The notes under the pieces: generated by a model
Database searches by the model: none
The model's input: only the letters and a program-made list of their open reading frames with translations
Told to the model about the DNA's origin: nothing
Source: Chitinophagaceae bacterium
GTDB lineage: Bacteria > Bacteroidota > Bacteroidia > Chitinophagales > Chitinophagaceae
Assembly: GCA_026785745.1 (NCBI GenBank)
Contig: JAJAZO010000191.1
Coordinates: forward strand, 1 to 6,040
DNA length: 6,040 nucleotides
Direction of reading: 5' to 3'
Part shown: positions 1-5,640 of the stretch, piece by piece
How positions within the stretch are numbered: position 1 is the first letter of the stretch
Layout of the letters: every line of letters begins with the position of its first letter
Translations under genes and position numbers: made by a program

Positions 1-196
1 CTGCAAATTTTGTTACTCCATCATTGCAGATTATAGTAAAATGCCAGGGTTCTTCCTTTCCATGATCAGGCGCCCATGTTGCATTCGTCAGTATTTCTTT
101 TATAATAACGTCGTCCACTTTTCTTTCCCTATCAAACTGATCGGGGAAGGTGGAACGAAGGCTGCGGGCCAATTGATTAAACAAATCCGGTGTCAT
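1..196 (-). CDS. Nitroreductase-family protein, N-terminal part (runs off left edge)
   Basis: The minus strand reads open from an ATG at 196-194 to the window edge, giving 65 residues that start MTPDLFNQLARSL. Residues about 40-54 (NATWAPDHGKEEPWHF) match the N-terminal signature of nitroreductase-family flavoproteins, N-x-x-WAP-x-H-x-x-x-EPW-x-F, which contributes to FMN binding. Known members are cytoplasmic NAD(P)H-dependent FMN enzymes; the substrate here cannot be told. A purine-rich GGAAAG lies about ten bases before the start. The gene is divergent from the ChaN-like gene, with 84 nt between the starts. The C-terminal part is outside the window, so intactness is unknown. Family assignment rests on the motif and is fairly secure. 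Confidence 0.82.
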   Translation of the reverse strand, partial: MTPDLFNQLARSLRSTFPDQFDRERKVDDVIIKEILTNATWAPDHGKEEPWHFTIICNDGVTKFA

Positions 197-280
197 TTAT
201 ATTCTTTCCACAAAAATAAAGGTAGCGGCTTAATCCATCTCCGTTTATTTCTATGTAAATTGTACAACAAAATAAAATTG

Positions 281-1162
281 ATGAAAGTTCTATTTTTTGC
301 TGTTAGCGTTTTCCTTTGCTTATCGTCTTTTTCCCAACCAGGTATTGAGAAGCATTATAAAATTTATAATACCCGTACCAAACAATTAACTACCACTGAA
401 CAGATTGCTATTGATTGTAAAGATGCAGACGTATTATTTTTTGGAGAAGAGCATAATGACAGTGCAGGTCATTATATGGAAAAAGAAATTTTTACTGCGT
501 TGCAAAAACAATATGGCAACAAACTTGCCTTAAGCATGGAAATGTTTGAAACAGATTGCCAGTTAGTGCTGAATGAATATTTAAACGGTTTTATCAGCGA
601 AGAAAGGATGATAAAAGAAGCAAGGGCCTGGAGCAATTATAAAGATTACAGACCGGCAGTGGAGATTGCGAGACAAAACAAACTGTATGTGATTGCAGCC
701 AATCCACCCAGACGATATGTGAATATGGTAAGCCGGAAAGGAATGCAATCATTGGACAGCCTTCCAAAATCATCGAAGCGTTTCTTACCACCGCTGCCGT
801 ATGACACAGCTTCCGGCATATACCGGGATAAGTTTATGGATTTTATGAAAGGAGGCAGCCCCGGCACCGGCAATGCCCGCATCTTTTACAGTCAGAGTCT
901 TTGGGATGCCGGAATGGCTTACAGCATTTACAGTTACTGGCGAAAGAACAAAGACAAAAAGATATTTCATATGGTGGGCCGTTTCCATTGCGATGAAAAA
1001 TTGGGTACTGCCGCACAACTGCAAAACAGAAATACCAAATTGAAAATTCTAAATATCAGTTGTTTCAGCGATAGTTCGTTTGCAAAGCCTGATTGGTCTG
1101 CATTCAGTAATCTTGGCGATTATATTATATTGACTGACCCGGAGTTGAAGAAGACGTATTAA
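281..1162 (+). CDS. ChaN/Tiki-superfamily haem-uptake-like secreted protein
   Basis: This 293-residue protein resembles the ChaN-like branch of the Tiki/TraB/EreA fold, known as haem-binding or iron-regulated envelope proteins; some relatives are metal-dependent proteases, so biochemical function is uncertain. Residues 1-18 form a signal peptide (short basic start, hydrophobic VLFFAVSVFLCLSSFS) with likely cleavage near SFS/QP; the Cys at 13 is not in a convincing lipobox. Family motifs follow in order: GEEHND at 55-60 with His64, SMEMFE at 85-90, W117..Y120..YRP, AANPPRRYV at 139-147, QSLWDAGMA at 205-213, and H230-x-x-GRFHCD to 238. The open frame extends upstream to an ATG at 41, but that would overlap the opposite-strand nitroreductase and bury the signal peptide at residue 81, so the ATG at 281 was chosen. 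Monocistronic by context. Confidence 0.9.
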   Translation: MKVLFFAVSVFLCLSSFSQPGIEKHYKIYNTRTKQLTTTEQIAIDCKDADVLFFGEEHNDSAGHYMEKEIFTALQKQYGNKLALSMEMFETDCQLVLNEYLNGFISEERMIKEARAWSNYKDYRPAVEIARQNKLYVIAANPPRRYVNMVSRKGMQSLDSLPKSSKRFLPPLPYDTASGIYRDKFMDFMKGGSPGTGNARIFYSQSLWDAGMAYSIYSYWRKNKDKKIFHMVGRFHCDEKLGTAAQLQNRNTKLKILNISCFSDSSFAKPDWSAFSNLGDYIILTDPELKKTY

Positions 1163-1379
1163 CCCTTTCTCTATCCTTCGATAAACTCAGGAAGAACTCA
1201 GGTCAATGATTCTTTTTAAATTTTCATTTTTCCTTAAAGAATAATGTTCGATAAAAACTTCAGATAGGGAAAGCTATCTATTGAAAAGAAACTTGCATAA
1301 GGGAGGATTGTGTTTTGGTGGCCTTCCTTTTAGGGCAACTGAGTTTGCGAAAGTTGGGAACGAAGTTCGGGGATGGTTT
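1163..1379. other. Gene-free convergent spacer with repeat remnants
   Basis: This 217-nt spacer lies between the stop codons of the ChaN-like gene and the AraC-type gene. I see no coding sequence or RNA gene. It holds an AT-rich tract with ATTCTTT/AAAGAAT arms (1209-1215 and 1236-1242), a short hairpin at 1262-1279, and two diverged copies, in opposite orientation, of a motif resembling the CTGAGTTTGTCGAAG-type dispersed repeat seen in many Bacteroidota genomes (CCTTCGATAAACTCAGG at 1175-1191 and CTGAGTTTGCGAAAG at 1339-1353). CTCAGG also occurs twice in 17 nt at 1186-1202. Confidence 0.6.
1253..1279 (-). terminator. Weak candidate terminator for the AraC-type gene
   Basis: Read on the minus strand, AGATAG (1279-1274), a six-base loop and CTATCT (1267-1262) form a perfect 6-bp stem, followed after GAAG by TTTTT (1257-1253). 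It lies about 100 nt downstream of the AraC-type stop codon. The stem is short and A/T-rich, so it would be a weak intrinsic terminator at best. Confidence 0.3.
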
Positions 1380-2321
1380 TTACCTGAATAACAATTCACA
1401 AGGCTTCAACCCTGTGTGTTTTTTAAAGGCCGTAGAGAAGTGAGAGATGGAAGAATAACCGAGCAGCATAGAAACTTCTGTAACACTTAATCCTTTTTCA
1501 TACAACAAATATTTGGCATGTTCCATTCGCTGACTTTGATAAAAGTCGAATATGGTTGTGCCGAATAATTCTTTGAACCCCTTTTTAAGGTAGCATTCAT
1601 TGATGGCGACTTTACGGCTCAGTTCTTTTATGGTGATAGGCTCGCCAATATGTTGTAATAAAATCTCCCTTGCTTTGATGATCTTTTCCCTGTCTAATTC
1701 ATTGGCAAGGAATTTACAATTCACCACATCAATTTCTTTTTCGCCCAGCATACAATCGAGGCTGTATAATAACAACATCTGGGTTTGTGCATTGATGTAA
1801 ATATTTTCCAGGCTGTCGCTATAGGTATGGTTCAATACCCCTTCCAACACCATTCTTGTTTTACCACACAGCGGAAGTATTTTGGTAAAAGAGGAACGAT
1901 GATCGAAGTTTAGTATATCATCCGTCAATACGGTGTTGCCTTTTCTTGGTTTTACAAATTGACTAAGGTGTGCCGGTGAAAATTTAAAACTTACCACATC
2001 CACACTGTCTACTCTTTCCATACAGGTTTTTGATGCGCTGAACTGGCACATATCACACTCTGTATTTTTTTTACGGCAATACACATTACCGCTAACGCAA
2101 AACCGCAGTTCGAGGTAATTTTCTTTGGGTTCACTTTTTGTATAGTGATACACCAGCATACCGGTGTCTTCAATGTTCCATTGCGGATTACGGTTGTAGC
2201 GGTTGATGGTATAATTGACAGAACCGGGAATCTGTTGTTCCCTTTCCTGTAGCAATACCAACTGATCCTGCATCAGGTTTTGCTTATAAGCCAAAGCCAA
2301 TATGTCGGGAGGATTGTGCAT
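1380..2321 (-). CDS. AraC-family transcriptional regulator with N-terminal cysteine cluster
   Basis: The 313-residue protein ends in a typical AraC/XylS DNA-binding domain (about 213-313): first helix-turn-helix around ITIKELSRKVAINECYLKKG (229-248), then FKELFGTTIFDFY, RMEHAKYLL, and the second helix-turn-helix around LSVTEVSMLLGYSSISHFS (278-296) with FKKHTGLKPCELLFR closing the domain. The second half resembles PchR/YbtA-like regulators of iron uptake, but that similarity is generic. The N-terminal sensor part is unusual: Cys75, 82, 89, 92 and 100 lie within 26 residues (C-x6-C-x6-C-x2-C-x7-C), suggesting metal or redox sensing; this is inference. The start at 2321 is followed directly by conserved-looking sequence and no better ATG lies upstream. 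It is divergent from lpxA across 184 nt, convergent with the ChaN-like gene, and monocistronic by layout. Confidence 0.92.
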   Translation of the reverse strand: MHNPPDILALAYKQNLMQDQLVLLQEREQQIPGSVNYTINRYNRNPQWNIEDTGMLVYHYTKSEPKENYLELRFCVSGNVYCRKKNTECDMCQFSASKTCMERVDSVDVVSFKFSPAHLSQFVKPRKGNTVLTDDILNFDHRSSFTKILPLCGKTRMVLEGVLNHTYSDSLENIYINAQTQMLLLYSLDCMLGEKEIDVVNCKFLANELDREKIIKAREILLQHIGEPITIKELSRKVAINECYLKKGFKELFGTTIFDFYQSQRMEHAKYLLYEKGLSVTEVSMLLGYSSISHFSTAFKKHTGLKPCELLFR

Positions 2322-2407
2322 TATTACTACAAATCTAATGAATCTCGTTTAATTTTGATGTTGCGACTTTAATTAGTGCTCTTCTATCCTGATATTTAAC
2401 AAAGTAT

Positions 2408-2433
2408 AGCTAAAAAAAGTTTAGTTTTTAGCT
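2408..2433. promoter_or_regulatory. 9-bp perfect dyad, candidate operator
   Basis: AGCTAAAAA (2408-2416) and TTTTTAGCT (2425-2433) are perfect inverted repeats separated by 8 nt. The dyad lies between the divergent AraC-type gene and lpxA and covers the expected -33 region of the lpxA promoter. A binding protein could therefore block that promoter. AraC proteins more often bind direct repeats, so the neighbouring regulator is not the obvious ligand. Confidence 0.45.
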
Positions 2434-2449
2434 GTATCAGTTAACTTTG
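2420..2449 (+). promoter_or_regulatory. Bacteroidota-type promoter for lpxA
   Basis: TAACTTTG at 2442-2449 matches the Bacteroidota -7 consensus TAnnTTTG at every fixed position. A T-rich TTTAG at 2420-2424 stands at about the right distance for the less conserved -33 element, although it lacks a clean TTG. The predicted transcript would start near 2455 and carry a leader of about 50 nt before the lpxA ATG at 2506. Confidence 0.6.
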
Positions 2450-2450
2450 C

Positions 2451-2485
2451 CTGCCTATCGGCAGACGACCCGTCTCCCCGGGAGA
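2451..2485 (+). repeat. Three overlapping palindromes in the lpxA leader (dispersed-repeat-like)
   Basis: Within 35 nt there are three inverted repeats: CTGCC/GGCAG (2451-2455, 2460-2464), AGACG/CGTCT (2463-2467, 2471-2475) and TCTCCC/GGGAGA (2473-2478, 2480-2485, one-base centre). The second shares bases with both others, so the pairings compete. The block is much richer in G/C than the surrounding leader, and its first part (CCTGCCTATCGG) resembles the palindrome inside the ABC gene (CCTGCCTACCGG). It is probably an inserted repetitive element. Confidence 0.6.
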
Positions 2486-2505
2486 TATTTTTTTTAACCA
2501 ACTAC

Positions 2506-3312
2506 ATGATTCATCCACATACATATATTCATCCTGATGCGAGGCTGGCGACCAATGTAAAGATTGATCCTTTTACTGTTATTCATCAGGATGTAGAAAT
2601 TGGTGACGGAACCTGGATCGGATCCAATGTAACCATTATGGAAGGAGCAAGGATTGGTAAGAACTGCCGCATTTTTCCCGGTGCTGTTATTGCTGCCATT
2701 CCGCAGGATTTGAAATTCCAGGGCGAATATTCTAATGTATATATCGGTGATGGCACTACCATCCGTGAGTTTGTTACCATCAACCGTGGTACAAAAGACA
2801 GGGAGAAAACAGTAATCGGTAAAAATTGCCTCATTATGGCGTATTGCCATTTTGCACATGATTGCCTGGTAGGTGATAATTGTATTACCAGCAATAATAC
2901 CCAGGTGGCAGGACATGTTACCATCGGCGACTGGAGCATATTGGCTGGTATGTGTGCTGTACACCAGTTTGTAAAAATTGGCGCCCATTCTTTTATTGGT
3001 GGTGGCTCCCTGGTTAGTAAAGATGTGCCTCCGTATATAAAAGCAGGCCGTACTCCTTTAAGTTATGCAGGAGTAAATTCGATTGGTTTAAAACGACGTG
3101 GGTTTAGTGTGGAACGTATTAACCATATCCTTGATATTTACAGGGTACTATATAATAAAAATATGAACACCAGTCAGGCGGTGGAATTTATAGAAGAAGA
3201 AATGCCCGCCACCGATGAACGGGATGAAATAGTAACTTTCATCCGTGAAAGCGGAAGAGGTATCATCAAACGTTTCACCAAAGGCAGCAGCGATGACGAT
3301 CTGCCTGTATGA
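2506..3312 (+). CDS. lpxA: Acyl-ACP--UDP-N-acetylglucosamine O-acyltransferase (LpxA)
   Basis: LpxA transfers a 3-hydroxyacyl chain from ACP to the 3-OH of UDP-GlcNAc, the first step of lipid A synthesis, in the cytoplasm as a trimer. The 268-residue length is typical (E. coli 262). Residues 1-185 are left-handed beta-helix hexapeptide repeats (VEIGDGTWIGSN, ARIGKNCRIF, TVIGKNC). The catalytic His is His118 in CHFAHDC, aligned with E. coli His125; GHVTIGDW, AVHQF, VPPY and the GLKRRGFS linker to the C-terminal helical domain are all present. Gly166 aligns with E. coli Gly173, the acyl-length ruler, consistent with a long acyl chain. The start follows an AT-rich leader without Shine-Dalgarno. 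In Bacteroidota lpxA usually follows lpxD and an lpxC-fabZ fusion; here the upstream neighbour is a divergent AraC-type gene, so that cluster is interrupted. Its 3' end overlaps the ABC gene. Confidence 0.97.
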   Translation: MIHPHTYIHPDARLATNVKIDPFTVIHQDVEIGDGTWIGSNVTIMEGARIGKNCRIFPGAVIAAIPQDLKFQGEYSNVYIGDGTTIREFVTINRGTKDREKTVIGKNCLIMAYCHFAHDCLVGDNCITSNNTQVAGHVTIGDWSILAGMCAVHQFVKIGAHSFIGGGSLVSKDVPPYIKAGRTPLSYAGVNSIGLKRRGFSVERINHILDIYRVLYNKNMNTSQAVEFIEEEMPATDERDEIVTFIRESGRGIIKRFTKGSSDDDLPV

Positions 3313-3934
3313 TGCCGGTAAGCGGTTTAACCGTGACTGGATTTTCCGTCATTTCAACTACACATTTGAAGCAGGACAATCGTATGCTATTACCGGGCCG
3401 AATGGTTCGGGCAAGAGTACGTTGCTGCAGGCATTGAGCGGAGGAATGTATATTAATGAGGGAAGAATGGAATGGGCAATGGGCAACCTGCCTACCGGAC
3501 AGGCAGGTAAGCAATGGGCAAATGAGCAAGTTTACAATCATGTTTCGATATGTGCTCCTTATCTGGAAGTGGTAGAGGAAATGACACTAAGAGAGTTTTT
3601 GGATTTTCATCATGGGTTTAAGCCTTTTCTTTCAGGTATTACTACTGATTCAATCATTACTGTTCTTGGTTTGGAAAAAGCAGTGAATAAGCAAATCCGG
3701 TATTATTCATCCGGCATGAAGCAACGGGTGAAGCTGGCACAATGTATTTTTTCTGATACTGCGATTGTTTTACTGGATGAACCTTGTACTAACCTGGATG
3801 CAGCGGGGATTGAATTATATCACTCTTTAATTGCTGATTATTGCAAAGACAGGTTGGTTGTGGTTAGCAGTAATGATGAGGTGGAGTATAAGTTTTGCAA
3901 TCAGAAAATAGATATCAGTAATTATAAAAGATAG
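3293..3934 (+). CDS. Stand-alone ABC-type ATPase overlapping lpxA
   Basis: A 213-residue ABC ATPase without membrane segments. Walker A is GPNGSGKST (35-43), signature SSGMKQR (139-145), Walker B IVLLDEP (158-164), D-loop TNLD (166-169). Two usual marks are missing: the Q-loop region reads ICAPYLEVVEEMT with no Gln, and the H-switch position reads SSND (192-195), with Asn194 where His is expected. Walker A, the signature and the Walker B Glu are intact, so ATP binding and some hydrolysis remain plausible. The ATG at 3293 overlaps the lpxA end by 20 nt and has AAAGG 8 nt upstream, implying translational coupling; an ATG at 3245 would add 16 residues inside lpxA without family resemblance. No permease gene is adjacent, so the partner and cargo are unknown; lipid or LPS export is a guess from linkage. 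Residues 64-77 look like an in-frame insertion (see the repeat at 3479-3520). Confidence 0.9.
   Translation: MTICLYDAGKRFNRDWIFRHFNYTFEAGQSYAITGPNGSGKSTLLQALSGGMYINEGRMEWAMGNLPTGQAGKQWANEQVYNHVSICAPYLEVVEEMTLREFLDFHHGFKPFLSGITTDSIITVLGLEKAVNKQIRYYSSGMKQRVKLAQCIFSDTAIVLLDEPCTNLDAAGIELYHSLIADYCKDRLVVVSSNDEVEYKFCNQKIDISNYKR
3479..3520 (+). repeat. 42-nt in-frame insertion carrying an 8-bp-arm palindrome
   Basis: ACCTGCCT (3486-3493) and AGGCAGGT (3501-3508) form a perfect palindrome around ACCGGAC. ATGGGCA occurs at 3472-3478, 3479-3485 and 3514-3520; the first and third copies are exactly 42 nt apart, and the longer GCAATGGGCAA stands at both 3476-3486 and 3511-3521. Removing one 42-nt unit joins EWA directly to NEQ in frame, so 14 residues (MGNLPTGQAGKQWA) appear to be inserted. 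The palindrome resembles G/C-rich dispersed repeats of Bacteroidota. Confidence 0.7.
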
Positions 3935-3938
3935 CAGG

Positions 3939-4217
3939 TTACTTCGACATCACCTCCGTTGCACAATCCTGACCTATTTGCCGCCCTCCTGCTTCATCCT
4001 TGTCTGCTTCCTTTGCTGTTTTATATTTTGTCGTCATCTTTTCGGCTATACAATCACACAGGAGACCAATCTGTAAAGTGGAGAATTTTTTCTCCTTTTC
4101 ATTTCTTTTAGTGAAGTCTCCCAGGCATTTATTGACCAGGGCATCTTTTGTCCATTCTTCTTTTGTGGCACAACCCATAAATAAGATGGTTATTATTAAC
4201 AACAATAGCTTTCCCAT
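3939..4217 (-). CDS. Small Cys-rich lipoprotein of unknown function
   Basis: The 92-residue product begins MGKLLLLIITILFMGCATK, a clear lipoprotein signal with lipobox LFMGC and lipidated Cys16; export and membrane anchoring follow. The mature part is short and charged, with Trp22 and four further cysteines: Cys31, Cys54, Cys56 (LLCDCIAEK) and Cys85. A C...C-x-C...C pattern with W near the start and K-rich helices resembles small secreted proteins frequent in Bacteroidota whose function is unknown; disulfides or metal binding are possible. The minus-strand ATG at 4217 follows an AT-rich leader, and TACCTTTA at 4247-4240, one base off the -7 consensus, may be its promoter. The stop lies 4 nt from the convergent ABC stop, and the MITE-like element ends 67 nt upstream of the start. 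Confidence 0.85.
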   Translation of the reverse strand: MGKLLLLIITILFMGCATKEEWTKDALVNKCLGDFTKRNEKEKKFSTLQIGLLCDCIAEKMTTKYKTAKEADKDEAGGRQIGQDCATEVMSK

Positions 4218-4284
4218 ATTTTGTAGTTTATACGTGGATTAAAGGTAAGGCAGCAATTGCAAATAAACATACCACCGATCAGGC

Positions 4285-4427
4285 GGTAGTGTCTAAGTTT
4301 GAATTGTTGTAGTATTATAAAATAAACCACAGAGACATGGGGAACACTGAGATTCACGGAGTTCCTCAGTGCTGCTTTGTGGACTCTGTGTCTCTGTGTT
4401 TCAAAGAATTAACACTGAGACACTACC
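4285..4427. mobile_element. 143-bp MITE-like element with terminal inverted repeats
   Basis: GGTAGTGTCT at 4285-4294 and AGACACTACC at 4418-4427 are perfect 10-bp terminal inverted repeats; extended to 21 bp they agree at 18 positions. The element is flanked directly by GATCAGGC (4277-4284) and AATCAGGC (4428-4435), 7 of 8 identical, as expected of a target-site duplication. Inside are nested arms: CACAGAGACA/TGTCTCTGTG (4328-4337, 4389-4398) and CACTGAG/CTCAGTG (4345-4351, 4365-4371). There is no coding capacity. It would have to move by a transposase elsewhere; the 8-bp duplication fits several families, so I name none. The right duplication contains the acyltransferase stop codon. Confidence 0.65.
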
Positions 4428-4429
4428 AA

Positions 4430-5572
4430 TCAGGCCGCCTTGTGATGCCTTTTAAAAATTTTCTTATACCAATCTCTCCTCATACAAGGTTGTTCAATTA
4501 ACCGGTAGAAGATGGCACAGCCTACCAATACTGCTGTAATAATAATAATTCCATACACAAAAAAACCAAGTATTTTATTTTCAACCGGCAGGTGTACCAG
4601 CACTTTTGTTACAGCTGACATAATGATCAGGTGCAGGAGATATATTGAATAACACATTCCGCCGATAATTGATACCCACTGAATGCTTAACAGTTTTTTC
4701 CACCATTCATTAGTGATGGCTATATAAAAGAATATGGCCATTAAATACATCTTTAGTAAGAAAAGCTCTCTTGCATCAACAGAAAAAATAAAATGAAGCC
4801 CGATAAAAAGTATGATTCCTGACCAACGGCATAACTGGCTGTTATCAAAAAGTTTCCATTTGGCACAATAGATATCCGCCAGCAGCATACCCAATAAAAA
4901 ATAACAAACGAAGTTGATAAAAGGAGAGGCGGGATTCCACAAATCATTATACTCAATTATGTTTCCCAATGTAGCCAATGAAAAAAGAAGAAGTCGCCTG
5001 AAAAAATTATGCTTTATAAAAAAAACGAAAGAAAGAAGCGGTGCCAGAATATAGAACTGTGCTTCTACTTCCAGCGACCAGGCCACGGGCAAAACTTTTG
5101 AATGCTCCTGGAATATGACATTATGCAGGTAAAAAAGGGAAGCAAGAAAATTATCTGACAACTCTGAAAAAGAATATTTTTTTACGACAACAACCAGGAG
5201 CACAAATGCGATAAGCAAAGCTGCTATATATGGCGGCTCAAGTCTTGTTAACCTGCGCCAGTAATATTTTCTTAGCGAGACTTTGTTTCCATCATGCAAT
5301 TTTTCCTTTACAAAAGGGAGTGCAAGGATAAACCCACTGATCATAAAAAAGAAAGAAACACCATGACCGCCTTCCAACACCATTTTTGAAAAAAATGTAC
5401 TGGTGATCAGTTGGCTGTCGTACAAATTGGTGTCGATAATATTGGTAAGGTGCATGAGTACGGCCACCCAGCAAATAGCGATAAACCGCAGCCCGTCGAT
5501 CTCCGGCATATAGCCTGTGCCGGATGTTACCCTTCTGAATTTTTCCAAAAATGGGGAGACCGATTTAATCAT
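4430..5572 (-). CDS. OafA/YrhL-type membrane O-acyltransferase (acyltransferase family 3)
   Basis: A 380-residue polytopic protein of the acyltransferase 3 family, inner-membrane enzymes that O-acetylate or otherwise O-acylate surface polysaccharides, LPS, peptidoglycan or small molecules. The family opening PEIDGLRFIAI (23-33) is followed by the conserved His41 in the first membrane segment, then GGHGVSFFFMISGFIL (68-83), the Arg-rich RRLTRLEPPY loop (106-115), WSLEVEAQFY (165-174), several hydrophobic spans to about residue 355 (roughly ten in all), and the closing YRLIEQP (356-362). No C-terminal SGNH domain is present. Length is typical. The ATG at 5572 has AGGA just upstream and gives the FRRVTSGTGYMPEIDG lead-in seen in relatives; Met22 is a less likely start. 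Substrate is unknown. It is apparently monocistronic, with a palindrome-rich leader upstream and a MITE-like element right at its stop codon. Confidence 0.93.
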   Translation of the reverse strand: MIKSVSPFLEKFRRVTSGTGYMPEIDGLRFIAICWVAVLMHLTNIIDTNLYDSQLITSTFFSKMVLEGGHGVSFFFMISGFILALPFVKEKLHDGNKVSLRKYYWRRLTRLEPPYIAALLIAFVLLVVVVKKYSFSELSDNFLASLFYLHNVIFQEHSKVLPVAWSLEVEAQFYILAPLLSFVFFIKHNFFRRLLLFSLATLGNIIEYNDLWNPASPFINFVCYFLLGMLLADIYCAKWKLFDNSQLCRWSGIILFIGLHFIFSVDARELFLLKMYLMAIFFYIAITNEWWKKLLSIQWVSIIGGMCYSIYLLHLIIMSAVTKVLVHLPVENKILGFFVYGIIIITAVLVGCAIFYRLIEQPCMRRDWYKKIFKRHHKAA

Positions 5573-5590
5573 GTCCTGAGGCTTATCTGC

Positions 5591-5640
5591 CCGTCAGACC
5601 GGGACGGTCAGACGGTAATTACCGCTGACTTGCAATCAGC
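5591..5640. repeat. Palindrome cluster upstream of the acyltransferase gene
   Basis: Three palindromes lie nearly end to end. CCGTCAGACCG (5591-5601) and CGGTCAGACGG (5605-5615) pair over 11 bp with one mismatch around GGA; CGGTAATTACCG (5613-5624) is a perfect 12-bp palindrome; GCTGA (5624-5628) and TCAGC (5636-5640) form a 5-bp stem. The first is G/C-rich against an A/T-rich background and would lie in the acyltransferase leader, 18 nt before its ATG. It resembles dispersed palindromic repeats in kind; it could also stop transcripts entering from the DUF2283 side. Confidence 0.55.

Noticed and set aside
41..280. N-terminal extension of the ChaN-like protein from the ATG at 41
   Set aside because: It would overlap the opposite-strand nitroreductase gene and place an obvious signal peptide at residue 81; the ATG at 281 fits the family.
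2330..2337. Minus-strand TAGATTTG as the AraC-type gene promoter
   Set aside because: It matches the -7 consensus but lies only 8 nt before the ATG and has no partner element at -33, so it is probably chance.
2494..2988. 164-codon minus-strand ORF across lpxA
   Set aside because: Antisense shadow of the strongly conserved lpxA; no recognisable domain.
3245..3292. Earlier ATG for the ABC ATPase
   Set aside because: The extra 16 residues lie inside lpxA and do not resemble the family; the ATG at 3293 has AAAGG at a suitable distance and starts the first beta strand directly.
4285..4427. CRISPR array or structured RNA gene from the repeated CACAGAG-type units
   Set aside because: There are no regularly spaced direct repeats with unique spacers; the arms are inverted and bounded by terminal repeats and a target duplication.
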